Assembly: GCA_024696635.1 (NCBI GenBank)
Contig: JAILGP010000141.1
Coordinates: forward strand, 1 to 57,293
From: Eubacterium sp.
GTDB taxonomy: Bacteria; Bacillota; Clostridia; Lachnospirales; Lachnospiraceae
DNA length: 57,293 nucleotides
Direction: 5' to 3'
A program made the position numbers and the translations under genes. Position 1 is the first letter of the stretch. Each line of letters starts with the position of its first letter. Of the stretch, positions 17,364 through 26,767 are shown piece after piece. The notes under the pieces are model-generated. The model searched no databases. It was not told the origin of the DNA and was given only the letters and a program-made list of their open reading frames with translations.

Positions 17364-20156
17364 TCAATCTACCGATTTAAGTGATTCAATCATATCTACC
17401 CTGGACAGTCTGACAAATGTAACTAAGGCCATTACCAGTGTAAATATGAAAGCCAGAAGTCCGGCAAAAACATAGCTAAGAGTCTCTGTTTCCCTAAGGA
17501 ATACCATATTATCAACCTCCAGCACATCAAGTACCAGACCATGCATATATGGACATATGATAAGTCCCAAGCCAATTCCAACTATGGAGCTTATTATGGT
17601 TTCCCTGTATATATAATCATTTGCCTCTGTATAGGTGAAGCCCAGGACCTTAAGAGTAGCTATCTCCCTGGTCCTCTCACTTATACTTATGGCAGTCAGA
17701 TTATAGAGAACCGTAAAGGACAAAAGTGAGGCTATGACCACAAGTAAAACCACAATCATATCCAAGCCTTTTATAGTCTCATTTGCCTTACGAAGCATAT
17801 AATCTCTTGTATTTACACTGACTATATCCTCTATTTCCAGAATCTTATCTACTATATCTTCTCCTGAGGCAAGACCGGAAACAAAGCAATTATACATAAC
17901 TCCGCTCCTGAAAACCTTCCTATAAAGAGTTTCAGACATATAGACATAATTACCAACATAGTTTTCTATAATTCCATCAACCTTCGCCTCATAGATTTTT
18001 CCGTCAGCATCAGTCATCTGAAGAGTATCTCCAGGACCCACATCCATTATATCCGCAATTCTCGGAGTAATTAAAACCCCATCCTCAGAAAGAGTCATAA
18101 TACTGCCCTTTTCCGGAAGTTCATCCTTACTAAGTACATGCCCATCCTGGTATTCAACTTTCACATCCCTTGGATCAGCAGCCCTGAAGGTAAAATACTT
18201 TTCAAACATATCACTATCTTCGTCGGGAACAAAAAGTAATACATCCAGACTATATTTTACAGAGTTTTCAACCTTAAGACTCTCCTGTTTCATCATAAGA
18301 GGAGCCTCAACCAATTCAGAAAGCTTAACCTTTTCCTCATCGCTGTTTTTAGTATCAATAGAGTCAAAGCTTTTAACGCCATCCTCTAATATAACCAGAC
18401 TATCATAATGAACCAGGTCATCAAACTGAACATCACCTATCCTGCCGGTACTGTCCCTGAGCGCAAGACCTATCCATATAAGGAAGGTACATCCACCCAC
18501 ACCTATAATGGTCATAATAACTCTACGTTTATATCTGACCATATTTCTTATGGTTATCTTCCAGGAAAATGATATTATCCCCCAAAGAGGTTTTATTCTT
18601 TCCAATAATATCTTACGCCCAGCCTTTGGTGGAACCGGCCTTAAAAGATAAGCAGGCTTCGCCCAAAGCTCTTTCACACAGCTGAATATTGTAACCCCTG
18701 TCATAACTACAAATGCTACTATAAGGGATCCAAGAAACATTTTGCCATCAAAAGCAAAACTAATATCTGCCATTGATATACCAAAACAGGAATATACAAA
18801 ATCCGGCAGCAAAAGCACTCCAATAAAATAGCCTGATACTACGCCCAGAATAGTAGCCATAAGCACATATATCATATAGCCACCAATTATGGCTATATTG
18901 GAAATTCCAAGCGATGTAAATGTACCCATCTCCCCTCTTTCTTCAGATATCATCCTGGACATTGTATTGGAGGTCATAAGAATTACAACCACAATAAAGA
19001 ATATAGGAATAACATCAGCTATAGTCTCTACTTCTGCAAACATATCCACCAGGCTTTTATAAAGACTTACAACATCATTTCTATCCTGAACAAACCATTT
19101 ACATTCAGGTATATCAATTTCCTCTAAGGCCTTGGCATGAGCCTCCTCCATAGCCTTCTCCACAGCAGGGCCAACCTGTTCTGCCGCCGCTTCAGAAACC
19201 TGACTATCTGTAATGGGATTCAAAAGAGCTGTCACTGTATCGCTTAGCTTACCAACAAAGTTTTCAAATGTTATTCCCAGCTTTCCTGCCTTTTCCATCA
19301 GTTCAGCCTTCTTGGCTTGCTGGGCCGCTTCCATCTCTTCTCTTACTGCCTCTTCTATTTCTGTCCTTATTTGGCTTTCAACCTGACCACGCTTATCTTC
19401 TACCTCCTGGTAGGCTATATCAGCAGCCTCATCATAAAGCTCCTTTTCACGAGCCTTTTCTCTTCTGGTAGTTATACTCTTAATCTGTCTAGAAAGCTGA
19501 TCAAGCTTCTCATCATAAGAATCTGAATAAGGAACATCCTCCTCACCCTTCCTTGTGGTCACATATATATCCGTATATGCTTCCATGTTAAATGCAGCTT
19601 TTTTTACCACAATATAAGAATAAAGCTCACCTCCACCAATAGGAGCACTACCTAAATCATCTCCCATATAAATAGGTGAAATAATAGTTCCAGTTACAAC
19701 GAACCTGTCAATCACTATATTATCTTCATCACCAGGCTCCTTAATTTCTATAACATCTCCAACCTTGTAATGGTTCTTATCAGCAAGACATTCATTATCT
19801 CGCCAGGGTCTTTCTCCCGAAAAGAGCTTGTACTTATTAATAACCTCATCCATTGACAATACGTGAAGAACATTGTCCCCACTATAAACATATTCCGAAT
19901 AACCACCTGTAGCAGAATCAACAGAGTCCAGCTTATATATCTCCTTCAGGTCATCATCCGTAAGACCCAGAGTGCTTATAATATGAAGATCCATCATATT
20001 ATATTCACGAACGAAATCATTTTCCACAGCACGAATAGCGGGCGTCGATTGTCTGATGCCCGCATAAAAACCTACTCCTATCATGATTATTGCCACAAGA
20101 GACAAAAACCTTCCAAAAGAGCCCAATATTTTTTTGAATGTATTCTTTATTATCAT
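17364..20156 (-). CDS. FtsX/MacB-type ABC transporter permease
   Basis: 930 residues, a large double-FtsX permease. One N-terminal helix (about 10-32), a large outside domain, then helices around 375-500; a second outside domain (about 570-790) and three helices at 795-925. Both halves carry an FtsX-like core ('MTSNTMSRMISEERGEMGTFTSLGIS' region and 'SISERTREIATLKVLGFTYTEA' region). The first outside domain contains a coiled coil rich in Glu, Lys and Ala at about 215-345. Such pumps couple with a LolD/MacB-type ATPase, here immediately upstream. They move lipids, peptides or antibiotics outwards, or transmit force; the substrate cannot be inferred. Confidence 0.88.
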   Translation of the reverse strand: MIIKNTFKKILGSFGRFLSLVAIIMIGVGFYAGIRQSTPAIRAVENDFVREYNMMDLHIISTLGLTDDDLKEIYKLDSVDSATGGYSEYVYSGDNVLHVLSMDEVINKYKLFSGERPWRDNECLADKNHYKVGDVIEIKEPGDEDNIVIDRFVVTGTIISPIYMGDDLGSAPIGGGELYSYIVVKKAAFNMEAYTDIYVTTRKGEEDVPYSDSYDEKLDQLSRQIKSITTRREKAREKELYDEAADIAYQEVEDKRGQVESQIRTEIEEAVREEMEAAQQAKKAELMEKAGKLGITFENFVGKLSDTVTALLNPITDSQVSEAAAEQVGPAVEKAMEEAHAKALEEIDIPECKWFVQDRNDVVSLYKSLVDMFAEVETIADVIPIFFIVVVILMTSNTMSRMISEERGEMGTFTSLGISNIAIIGGYMIYVLMATILGVVSGYFIGVLLLPDFVYSCFGISMADISFAFDGKMFLGSLIVAFVVMTGVTIFSCVKELWAKPAYLLRPVPPKAGRKILLERIKPLWGIISFSWKITIRNMVRYKRRVIMTIIGVGGCTFLIWIGLALRDSTGRIGDVQFDDLVHYDSLVILEDGVKSFDSIDTKNSDEEKVKLSELVEAPLMMKQESLKVENSVKYSLDVLLFVPDEDSDMFEKYFTFRAADPRDVKVEYQDGHVLSKDELPEKGSIMTLSEDGVLITPRIADIMDVGPGDTLQMTDADGKIYEAKVDGIIENYVGNYVYMSETLYRKVFRSGVMYNCFVSGLASGEDIVDKILEIEDIVSVNTRDYMLRKANETIKGLDMIVVLLVVIASLLSFTVLYNLTAISISERTREIATLKVLGFTYTEANDYIYRETIISSIVGIGLGLIICPYMHGLVLDVLEVDNMVFLRETETLSYVFAGLLAFIFTLVMALVTFVRLSRVDMIESLKSVD

Positions 20157-20162
20157 AATTCT

Positions 20163-20861
20163 CTACCAGTCAATATCCTTAGGGTCAAGTGGATTATCAT
20201 TGATTTTAACCTTTTCCACCGAACCATTTTTGATTCTGATAACCTTATTGCAAACAGACGCTATATCAGAATTATGGGTAACAATAATGGTTGTAACCCC
20301 TCTGTTTTTACAGGTATTTACAAGAAGCTCTATTATCTTCTTTCCTGTATCTGAATCAAGTGCACCTGTAGGTTCATCACAGAGAAGAATCTTAGGATTC
20401 TTAGCTATTGCTCTGGCTATTGCAACTCTCTGCTGTTCTCCACCGGATAGCTGACTTGGAAAGCTTTCTAGTCTTTCTCCTAGTCCCACTTCATACATAA
20501 TTTCCACTGGGTTAAGAGCATCCTTACAAAGCTGACAGGCTAGTTCAACATTTTCTATTGCCGTAAGATTGGCTACCAGATTATAAAACTGAAAGACAAA
20601 TCCTATATCATGACGTCTGTACTTTAAAAGCTCGCCTCTTCTCATAACTGCTATATTCTTACCATCTACCATGATAGAACCGCCTGTAGGGCTGTCCATA
20701 CCACCCAGCATATTGAGTATAGTAGTCTTACCAGCTCCGCTTTGCCCAAGGATTGCCACCATTTCACCTTCCTCTATGGTAAAACTGCAATCCTTAACAG
20801 CAAGCACCTTGACCTGACCACGATATTCCTTATCCACATCATCAAATTCTATATATGACAT
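20163..20861 (-). CDS. ABC transporter ATP-binding protein (LolD/MacB type)
   Basis: 232 residues, a complete nucleotide-binding subunit: Walker A GQSGAGKTT, Q-loop 'GFVFQFYNL', signature LSGGEQQRVAIARAI, Walker B ILLCDEPTGALD, and H-loop 'IIVTHNSD'. 'CDEPTGALD' and 'GFVFQFYNL' place it in the LolD/MacB/FtsE group, which partners FtsX-type permeases. The permease gene begins six bases after its stop. Ribosome site AAGGA eight bases from the ATG. The GTPase gene ends 45 bases upstream, so the three probably form one transcript. Confidence 0.95.
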   Translation of the reverse strand: MSYIEFDDVDKEYRGQVKVLAVKDCSFTIEEGEMVAILGQSGAGKTTILNMLGGMDSPTGGSIMVDGKNIAVMRRGELLKYRRHDIGFVFQFYNLVANLTAIENVELACQLCKDALNPVEIMYEVGLGERLESFPSQLSGGEQQRVAIARAIAKNPKILLCDEPTGALDSDTGKKIIELLVNTCKNRGVTTIIVTHNSDIASVCNKVIRIKNGSVEKVKINDNPLDPKDIDW

Positions 20862-20906
20862 ATCATCGATCCTTAAAAATATTTATTCCGAAATACTTTA
20901 ATCTAA

Positions 20907-22139
20907 TCAATCTTTAAATTTAATATATTTTAAAATAATTCCCATCATTTCCTTAGTGGAAACCTTACCCTTTTTCTCCAGTATATTGCTATAATCATAG
21001 ACAATCTTATTAATATTCCTGGTAATTCCACCAGCCACCTTACTATCCAGTATTCTCTTCACCCATTCTGTATCAGCCGAAGATTTTTGGCCAGTATATA
21101 TCTGTTCGAATATAAATACAGCTCCCTCTCCTAAAGCCGCTACTATAACGCCGGCAACCAGGCCATTAAGTATATCTGCCGCTATATTCACTCCGGGTAT
21201 CGCCTTAATCGCATTGAGGGCCGTCTTGGCAACTATACCCGCTGTACCCGCATTAATAATAGTCTGAATAAGCTCTGCATTTTTATCAAATTCCATTTCA
21301 TATATTTTAGAGATACTCTTAATCTCCCCAACCTCAAGAGGTGTAAGTATTGTTCCATCCGGAAATGGAATAGGTACAATTCCAATTGTGACTCCTGCAA
21401 GGGTTGAAGCCCCAACTACAGAATGAGCCATAACCCTCTTCTGATTCAGGTAATAGTAATTTCTATCTACAATAGATGCCTCGAGTCCTTCTGGAAGAAA
21501 ATGTGACGTAGCAGCTAAAAGTTCACCAAGTCCGTCAGGCGTAACATTTATATTGAGATCCGCATCTATCTTATAAGTAGATGCAACTACAGGAATAACT
21601 GCTTTAAGGTTATTTGCAAGCTTAGGATGTCCTCTAAATGCACTATAAACCATCCTGATATTTTCTTCACGTTCAGGCTTTGAATAGGATTTTGTTATTA
21701 CAACGATTATAGGAACACTCTTCCATATAGCCGTCGCACGAGCAAGCATATCTATATTTTTCTTAAACATCTTACGGGAAGTTCCATCTATACAGTACCA
21801 GATAAGATTTATCTGATGAGTTATATCATTATTCTTAATACTGTCCTTGGACCATTTACGAAGAGCCCCGATAGCCTTATTGGAATTAAGAAGTCCCGGC
21901 TCAAATCCTATGGTATCTATAATACGAAAACCAAGCATATCATTTTCATATACTCTCACTTCTCTTGTTGTAGCTTCCCCAATTCCGGTTTCCGCCTCAT
22001 AGCTTTGAAGCAGAGAATTTATAAGTGTTGATTTACCCACACCTGAATTACCTACAACTACCACATTAGGTTTTTCAACCTCAAATGTAACCTCATTAGT
22101 ATTTTGGCCCATACTTGTCATCTCATATCCTGTTTCCAT
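20907..22139 (-). CDS. Era-like GTPase with DUF697-like C-terminal domain
   Basis: 410 residues from the ATG at 22139. The frame opens at a GTG at 22169, but GGAGG lies eight bases before 22139. G-domain motifs: P-loop GNSGVGKSTL, switch II DTIGFEPG, and G4 region VVITKSYS, where the usual TKxD ends in Tyr. Switch I is plausible at 'GEATTREVRVY'. Residues about 235-365 hold hydrophobic helices (HSVVGASTLAGVTIGIVPIP, IVAKTALNAIKAIPGVNIAA) as in YcjF/DUF697 GTPases associated with membranes. It precedes the ABC exporter genes. Its role is unknown; dynamin- or Era-like membrane or stress functions are possible. Confidence 0.82.
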   Translation of the reverse strand: METGYEMTSMGQNTNEVTFEVEKPNVVVVGNSGVGKSTLINSLLQSYEAETGIGEATTREVRVYENDMLGFRIIDTIGFEPGLLNSNKAIGALRKWSKDSIKNNDITHQINLIWYCIDGTSRKMFKKNIDMLARATAIWKSVPIIVVITKSYSKPEREENIRMVYSAFRGHPKLANNLKAVIPVVASTYKIDADLNINVTPDGLGELLAATSHFLPEGLEASIVDRNYYYLNQKRVMAHSVVGASTLAGVTIGIVPIPFPDGTILTPLEVGEIKSISKIYEMEFDKNAELIQTIINAGTAGIVAKTALNAIKAIPGVNIAADILNGLVAGVIVAALGEGAVFIFEQIYTGQKSSADTEWVKRILDSKVAGGITRNINKIVYDYSNILEKKGKVSTKEMMGIILKYIKFKD

Positions 22140-22371
22140 ATCCAATACCTCCAACACATACTTAACCACTATATAAAACTCTATATAAATCCTTTTTATA
22201 AAACTCTTCGTAAATCATTTTATAATCCCCAAAAAATATTATAAAACTATTCACAAATTATTTTATAAAGCTCTCAACAAATCATTTTATCATTTTTTAA
22301 ATTTCAAGCCATATAAATAAAGCACTAACATCAATTATAAATTATAAAGTCTTTAATATATAGCCCCAAAT
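22140..22371. repeat. A+T-rich leader of the GTPase operon with imperfect repeats
   Basis: Between 22170 and 22300 variants of 'TTTTATAAA...CAAATCATTTTATAA' recur four times at irregular spacing of 25-45 bases. The stretch lies upstream of the GTPase start and must hold the operon promoter, but no single -35/-10 pair is convincing. Confidence 0.5.
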
Positions 22372-22402
22372 AAAAAAAAGGACAGGTTTTTTATTCCTGT
22401 CC
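22372..22402 (-). terminator. Rho-independent terminator of pyrC
   Basis: Minus-strand stem GGACAGG / CCTGTCC (22396-22402 with 22380-22386), 9-base loop, followed by a run of eight Ts. It sits eight bases after the pyrC stop. Confidence 0.92.
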
Positions 22403-22410
22403 TCAAATAA

Positions 22411-23760
22411 TTACTGTTCATAAACTATTTTGCCGCCGCAGATTGTATAGTGAACCTTGCCTGGAAGTTCCCAACCGGTAAATGGACTGTTGCTTGCCTT
22501 TGATGCATAATCACCAACTATCCACTTTCCATGCTCATCGAATATCACTATATCAGCTACTGCTCCCTGGCTTATGCTTCCCGGAATCAGTCTATATAAT
22601 TCAGCCGGAGCCTTACTCATAAGTTCCATAAGCTTTAAGAGCGATATATGCCCAGGTTCAACCAGAGATTTAATTCCAAGTCCAAGAGAAGTTTCAATTC
22701 CAGTGATTCCACTTGGCGCCTGAGCCAGTGGTCTTGCCTTCTCTTCCTCAGAATGAGGAGCATGATCAGTTACAATCATATCTATTGTACCGTCTTTTAG
22801 ACCTTCTATAATAGCAAGTCTATCCTCTTCTGTTCTAAGAGGCGGATTCATTCTTGCATTAGTTCCATATTTAAGAACCGCATCCTCCGTAAGTGTAAAA
22901 TGATGAGGAGTAGCTTCTGCATGTATATCTCCACCCAGCTTCTTTCCCGCTCTTACGAATTCCACGCTATTCTTAGAACTTATATGCTGTATACATAGTG
23001 TAGCTCCAGTATTAAGAGCCAGTGCCACATCCCTTGCCACCATAACATCTTCTGCAGTTCTGGATGCTCCACCATAATTAAGCTCTTCCGAAACCTTACC
23101 CATATTTACGCCAGGCTGTTTTATAAAAAGAGGATCTTCTTCATGAAGACTAACTGGCAGATCCAGCCGGGCTGCCATCTTAAGCGCCTCCAGTAAAACC
23201 TCTTCTTTCATAATAGGAAGTCCATCATCAGTAAATCCTGCTGCTCCCTCCTCAGCAAGAAGCTCCATATCTACCAGCTCCTGACCTCTCATACCCTTTG
23301 TAACTGTAGCGGTCTGAAGAACATTTATTACTGCCTCTTCTCCCTTTTCCTGAATATAATGAAGTGTATCCACATTATCAACTACAGGTTTGGTATTGGC
23401 CATGCATACAACGGTGGTAAATCCCCCCCTTGCAGCAGCCTTTGCACCAGTAAATATATCCTCCTTATAAGTAAATCCAGGATCACGAAAATGTACATGT
23501 GTGTCAACAAGTCCAGGAGCTACCACTAATCCTGTTGCATCAATCTCCTTAATATCCGACTCCGACACATCCCATTTGGCTTTTATCTCTTCTATATCAA
23601 AATCAGGCTTTGATCCGGCTCCTACAATCACTGAGCCAAGAATTGCCACATCCATCAGCTCATCTTTTCCAGTAACAGGGTCCACAACTCTTCCGCCCTT
23701 TATATATAGCATCTTGTTAATATTATTATTCTGATTCTGCATCTGATTCTGATTGTTCAT
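22411..23760 (-). CDS. pyrC: Dihydroorotase
   Basis: 449 residues, class I (CAD-like) length. Cyclises N-carbamoylaspartate to dihydroorotate in pyrimidine synthesis, following the aspartate carbamoyltransferase encoded at 30.9-32.4 kb. Metal and catalytic motifs: DTHVHFRDPG, 'GGFTTVVCMANTKP', 'HEED', 'IQHISS', 'ATPHHFTLTED' and DHAPHS. The N-terminal 16 residues are Asn/Gln-rich and do not belong to the family core. The alternative start at 23712 lacks a ribosome site, so the longer start is kept. It overlaps the end of the lipoprotein gene by 35 bases, indicating co-transcription with metG and the lipoprotein. Confidence 0.95.
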   Translation of the reverse strand: MNNQNQMQNQNNNINKMLYIKGGRVVDPVTGKDELMDVAILGSVIVGAGSKPDFDIEEIKAKWDVSESDIKEIDATGLVVAPGLVDTHVHFRDPGFTYKEDIFTGAKAAARGGFTTVVCMANTKPVVDNVDTLHYIQEKGEEAVINVLQTATVTKGMRGQELVDMELLAEEGAAGFTDDGLPIMKEEVLLEALKMAARLDLPVSLHEEDPLFIKQPGVNMGKVSEELNYGGASRTAEDVMVARDVALALNTGATLCIQHISSKNSVEFVRAGKKLGGDIHAEATPHHFTLTEDAVLKYGTNARMNPPLRTEEDRLAIIEGLKDGTIDMIVTDHAPHSEEEKARPLAQAPSGITGIETSLGLGIKSLVEPGHISLLKLMELMSKAPAELYRLIPGSISQGAVADIVIFDEHGKWIVGDYASKASNSPFTGWELPGKVHYTICGGKIVYEQ

Positions 23761-24466
23761 TAGTCTCTATACTCTCCGTAGCATCTGTCTCTGTTGCAAT
23801 ATCATAGGTCTCGCTAAGTATTATAGCCTTATCTATATTTCTGAAATCATCATTTCCTATGTAAAATGTATCCTCCGACACAATTATTCTAACCTGAACC
23901 ACCTGAGGCTCTGCATAAGAAATTTCATTTACGGCATTGGCAAGTATACCCATTATTCCACTTGCATACTCATATTCATACTGTTCCTTGGTATAATCAT
24001 CATAGTCACCTCTATCAACAGCTTCATTAAAGCCTTGAATATAAGCAACCACCTCTTCATTAGTCTGATTAATAATATCTATAGGATATATTGTTACATC
24101 TACATAGTCTATATTGTTATCCTTATAGGGCTTACCAACATCAAACTTAACATTACTGTAAATTCTTCTGGCAAGGGTAGTCATTGCACGAGAAAGCTCA
24201 GTATCATTCCAGATATCTAGCGAATAATAATCCGACAGATTGCTGGCAAGACGAGCTACATTCTGTAGATAAAGAGCATCCACATCCTCTTCATTCGCTC
24301 CCGTACTCTTAACATAGCCTTCACTTACGCCTATGTAGTTTGCTGTAATAAGGTTCTTCACGTATCCCTGATAGTCACCCTTGGTTCCACCACAGCCCAT
24401 AAGACTAAGAACCATGGCCAACATAAGGATACATGAATATACCTTTTTAATTCTTTTTTTAATCAT
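23726..24466 (-). CDS. Lipoprotein of unknown function
   Basis: 246 residues. Basic start MIKKRIKKVYSC, a hydrophobic stretch, and a lipobox LSLMGCGG with the acylated cysteine at about 25. The mature part has helical segments with acidic content and a C-terminal run of Thr, Glu, Ser and Asp. It resembles Lachnospiraceae lipoproteins annotated as hypothetical (DUF5105-like in size); I cannot assign a family. It sits between metG and pyrC and overlaps pyrC. The ribosome site is poor: AGAAG lies about 12 bases upstream. Confidence 0.8.
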   Translation of the reverse strand: MIKKRIKKVYSCILMLAMVLSLMGCGGTKGDYQGYVKNLITANYIGVSEGYVKSTGANEEDVDALYLQNVARLASNLSDYYSLDIWNDTELSRAMTTLARRIYSNVKFDVGKPYKDNNIDYVDVTIYPIDIINQTNEEVVAYIQGFNEAVDRGDYDDYTKEQYEYEYASGIMGILANAVNEISYAEPQVVQVRIIVSEDTFYIGNDDFRNIDKAIILSETYDIATETDATESIETNEQSESDAESE

Positions 24467-24529
24467 ATAATGTTTTATCTTCTCTTCCTATTTATTACAT
24501 CAATCAATAAACCAATTAATACTATAATC

Positions 24530-24577
24530 AATATGCTGATTAATGCGATAATTAATATGCTGATTAATCTGATGATT
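24530..24577. repeat. Two-copy 24-bp tandem repeat after metG
   Basis: AATATGCTGATTAAT recurs at 24530-24544 and 24554-24568, with similar flanks, period 24. It lies in the gap between the metG stop and the lipoprotein start, and is part of a longer A+T-rich run of 'GATTAAT' elements. Confidence 0.8.
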
Positions 24578-24587
24578 AATACTTTAT

Positions 24588-26612
24588 TTAGCTGATCATA
24601 GAACCTGCTGGTACATCTCTCTCTGCAGTAAGAAGGGCAAGATTTCCATCCTGGTCCTCTGCACAAAGAAGCATTCCTTCTGACTCAACTCCGGCTAGCT
24701 TAGCAGGCTCAAGATTTGTAATAACAACAACCTTCTTACCAACCATATCCTCAGGAGAATAATAATTCTTAATACCTGAAACAATCTGAAGAACTCTTCC
24801 AGACACCTGCACCTGTGAGCAAAGAAGCTTCTTAGACTTCGGAACTTCTTCACAGGAAAGAACCTCTCCTATCTGAAGCTGCATCTTATCGAACTCATCT
24901 ATTGTAAGAAGAGCTTTTTGAACTGCATCTATTGATGCAGGCTCTTTTCTATTAAGCTCTTTTCTAGCCGCTTCCTTCTTTCTTTCCTTTTCCAGCTTTT
25001 CTTCCTTCTCTTTTTCTACTTCCTCAACAGACTTAGTAGGAAATCTCTTCTCTATCTCAGCAAGCATAGCTTCTGTATCAATTCTTGCAAAGAGAATCTC
25101 AGGCTTCTCTGTAACCTTATTTCCTGATGGATAAAGACCAAACTGTCCAAGTTCTGTAACTGAACGCTTTGGTACATTTAACTGAGCAAGAATCTTTGCT
25201 GAAGTTTCAGGCATAAATGGCTCAAGTAATGAAGCACCTACTGTTATGCTCTCAATAAGATTATATAAAACGGTATTAAGTCTATCCTTCTTAGTCTCAT
25301 CCTTAGCGAGAACCCATGGTTCTGTCTCATCTATATACTTGTTGCTTCTCTTGAATATATTCCAGATTTCTGTAATAGCATCAGATACACGAAGCTTATC
25401 CATACAGATATTAACTCTAAGTCTTGTATCCTTTACTACTCTCTTCAGATCATCATCAAACTGATCATCTGTTACACCTGTATTAGTAACTATTCCGCCA
25501 AAATACTTATTAGACATGGATATAGTTCTGTTAACAAGATTACCAAGTACATTTGCAAGATCTGAGTTGACTCTTTCAATAAGAAGCTCCCATGAAACAA
25601 CTCCATCATTTTCAAATGGCATCTCATGCAGAAGGAAATATCTTACAGCATCAACACCGAACATATCAACCATATCATCTGCATAAAGTACATTACCACG
25701 AGATTTACTCATTTTGCCATCAGACTGAATAAGCCATGGATGTCCAAATACCTGTTTAGGAAGTGGAAGTCCAAGAGCCATCAGCATAATTGGCCAGTAT
25801 ATGGTATGGAATCTCAGAATATCTTTACCTATAAGGTGAAGATCTGCCGGCCAGTATTTATCAAACATAGGATCATTATTTCCATCCACATCATATCCAA
25901 GACCAGTGATATAGTTTGAAAGCGCATCAATCCATACATATACAACATGCTTTTCATCAAAATCAACCGGGATTCCCCATTTAAATGATGTTCTTGAAAC
26001 ACAAAGATCCTGAAGTCCCGGCTTAAGGAATGTATTTACCATCTCATTCTTACGAGCTTCCGGCTGAATAAACTCAGGGTGCTCATCAATATACTTAATA
26101 AGCTTTGGAGCATACTTACTCATCTTGAAGAAATATGCTTCTTCTGAAGCTTCTATTACAGGACGTCCGCAATCAGGACAGCATCCATCAACCAGCTGAG
26201 ACTTTGTCCAGAAGGATTCACATGGAGTACAGTAAAGACCTTCGTATGAACCCTTGTAAATATCTCCCTGGTCATAAAGCTTCTTAAATATTTTCTGAAT
26301 CTGCTTCTCATGATCTTCATCAGTTGTTCTGATAAACTTATCATAAGATGTATTCATCAAATCCCAGATTCTCTTAATCTCCTTAGCCTTCTCATCTACA
26401 AATTCCTTAGGTGTGTTAAGAGATTCAAAAGCCTTGGTCTCAATCTTCTGACCATGCTCATCTGTTCCAGTCTGGAATCTTACATCATATCCTATAAATC
26501 TCTTGTATCTTGCTATACTATCTGCCAGCACGATTTCATAAGTATTACCTATATGAGGCTTACCTGATGCATATGCTATGGCAGTTGTAATGTAATAAGG
26601 TCTTTTTGCCAT
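24588..26612 (-). CDS. metG: Methionyl-tRNA synthetase
   Basis: 674 residues, full length with C-terminal extension. Charges tRNA-Met. Class I motifs: HIGN (residues 20-23) in the HIGH position and KMSKSRGN. A zinc knuckle is visible as CTPCESFW followed by CCPDCG. Residues about 540-560 are Glu/Lys-rich, then an EMAP/tRNA-binding OB domain occupies the last 110 residues (from IDEFDKMQLQIGEVL to AERDVPAGSMIS), which in this family mediates dimer formation and tRNA binding. Ribosome site AAGGAG precedes the ATG. No T-box leader is visible in the 80-base gap upstream. First gene of a probable metG - lipoprotein - pyrC transcript. Confidence 0.97.
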   Translation of the reverse strand: MAKRPYYITTAIAYASGKPHIGNTYEIVLADSIARYKRFIGYDVRFQTGTDEHGQKIETKAFESLNTPKEFVDEKAKEIKRIWDLMNTSYDKFIRTTDEDHEKQIQKIFKKLYDQGDIYKGSYEGLYCTPCESFWTKSQLVDGCCPDCGRPVIEASEEAYFFKMSKYAPKLIKYIDEHPEFIQPEARKNEMVNTFLKPGLQDLCVSRTSFKWGIPVDFDEKHVVYVWIDALSNYITGLGYDVDGNNDPMFDKYWPADLHLIGKDILRFHTIYWPIMLMALGLPLPKQVFGHPWLIQSDGKMSKSRGNVLYADDMVDMFGVDAVRYFLLHEMPFENDGVVSWELLIERVNSDLANVLGNLVNRTISMSNKYFGGIVTNTGVTDDQFDDDLKRVVKDTRLRVNICMDKLRVSDAITEIWNIFKRSNKYIDETEPWVLAKDETKKDRLNTVLYNLIESITVGASLLEPFMPETSAKILAQLNVPKRSVTELGQFGLYPSGNKVTEKPEILFARIDTEAMLAEIEKRFPTKSVEEVEKEKEEKLEKERKKEAARKELNRKEPASIDAVQKALLTIDEFDKMQLQIGEVLSCEEVPKSKKLLCSQVQVSGRVLQIVSGIKNYYSPEDMVGKKVVVITNLEPAKLAGVESEGMLLCAEDQDGNLALLTAERDVPAGSMIS

Positions 26613-26689
26613 TATTCCTATCTCCTTCTCATACTAATAAAACATAATAGAATATTGTACCAAACCCTAGGCTAGGTCGCAAGCACAAA

Positions 26690-26730
26690 AGATAAAAAGA
26701 GAGCAACTCAATTTCAGTCGCTCTCTTTTT
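26690..26730 (-). terminator. Rho-independent terminator of murA
   Basis: Stem AAAAAGAGAGC (26694-26704) with GCTCTCTTTTT (26720-26730), 15-base loop, and on the minus strand a TTTTTATC tail. It stands 38 bases after the murA stop. Confidence 0.93.
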
Positions 26731-26767
26731 ACCTTTTGTATATTATAAAGTTTCAAAATAATTATAA

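Noticed and set aside
24475-24666. 63-residue minus-strand frame with Ile/Leu-rich repeats, as a small membrane protein
   Set aside because: It begins inside metG in another frame, has no ribosome site, and its hydrophobic residues come from the A+T-rich 24-bp repeat rather than a conserved protein.
26613-26693. T-box leader before metG
   Set aside because: The 80-base gap is too short and lacks the T-box sequence.
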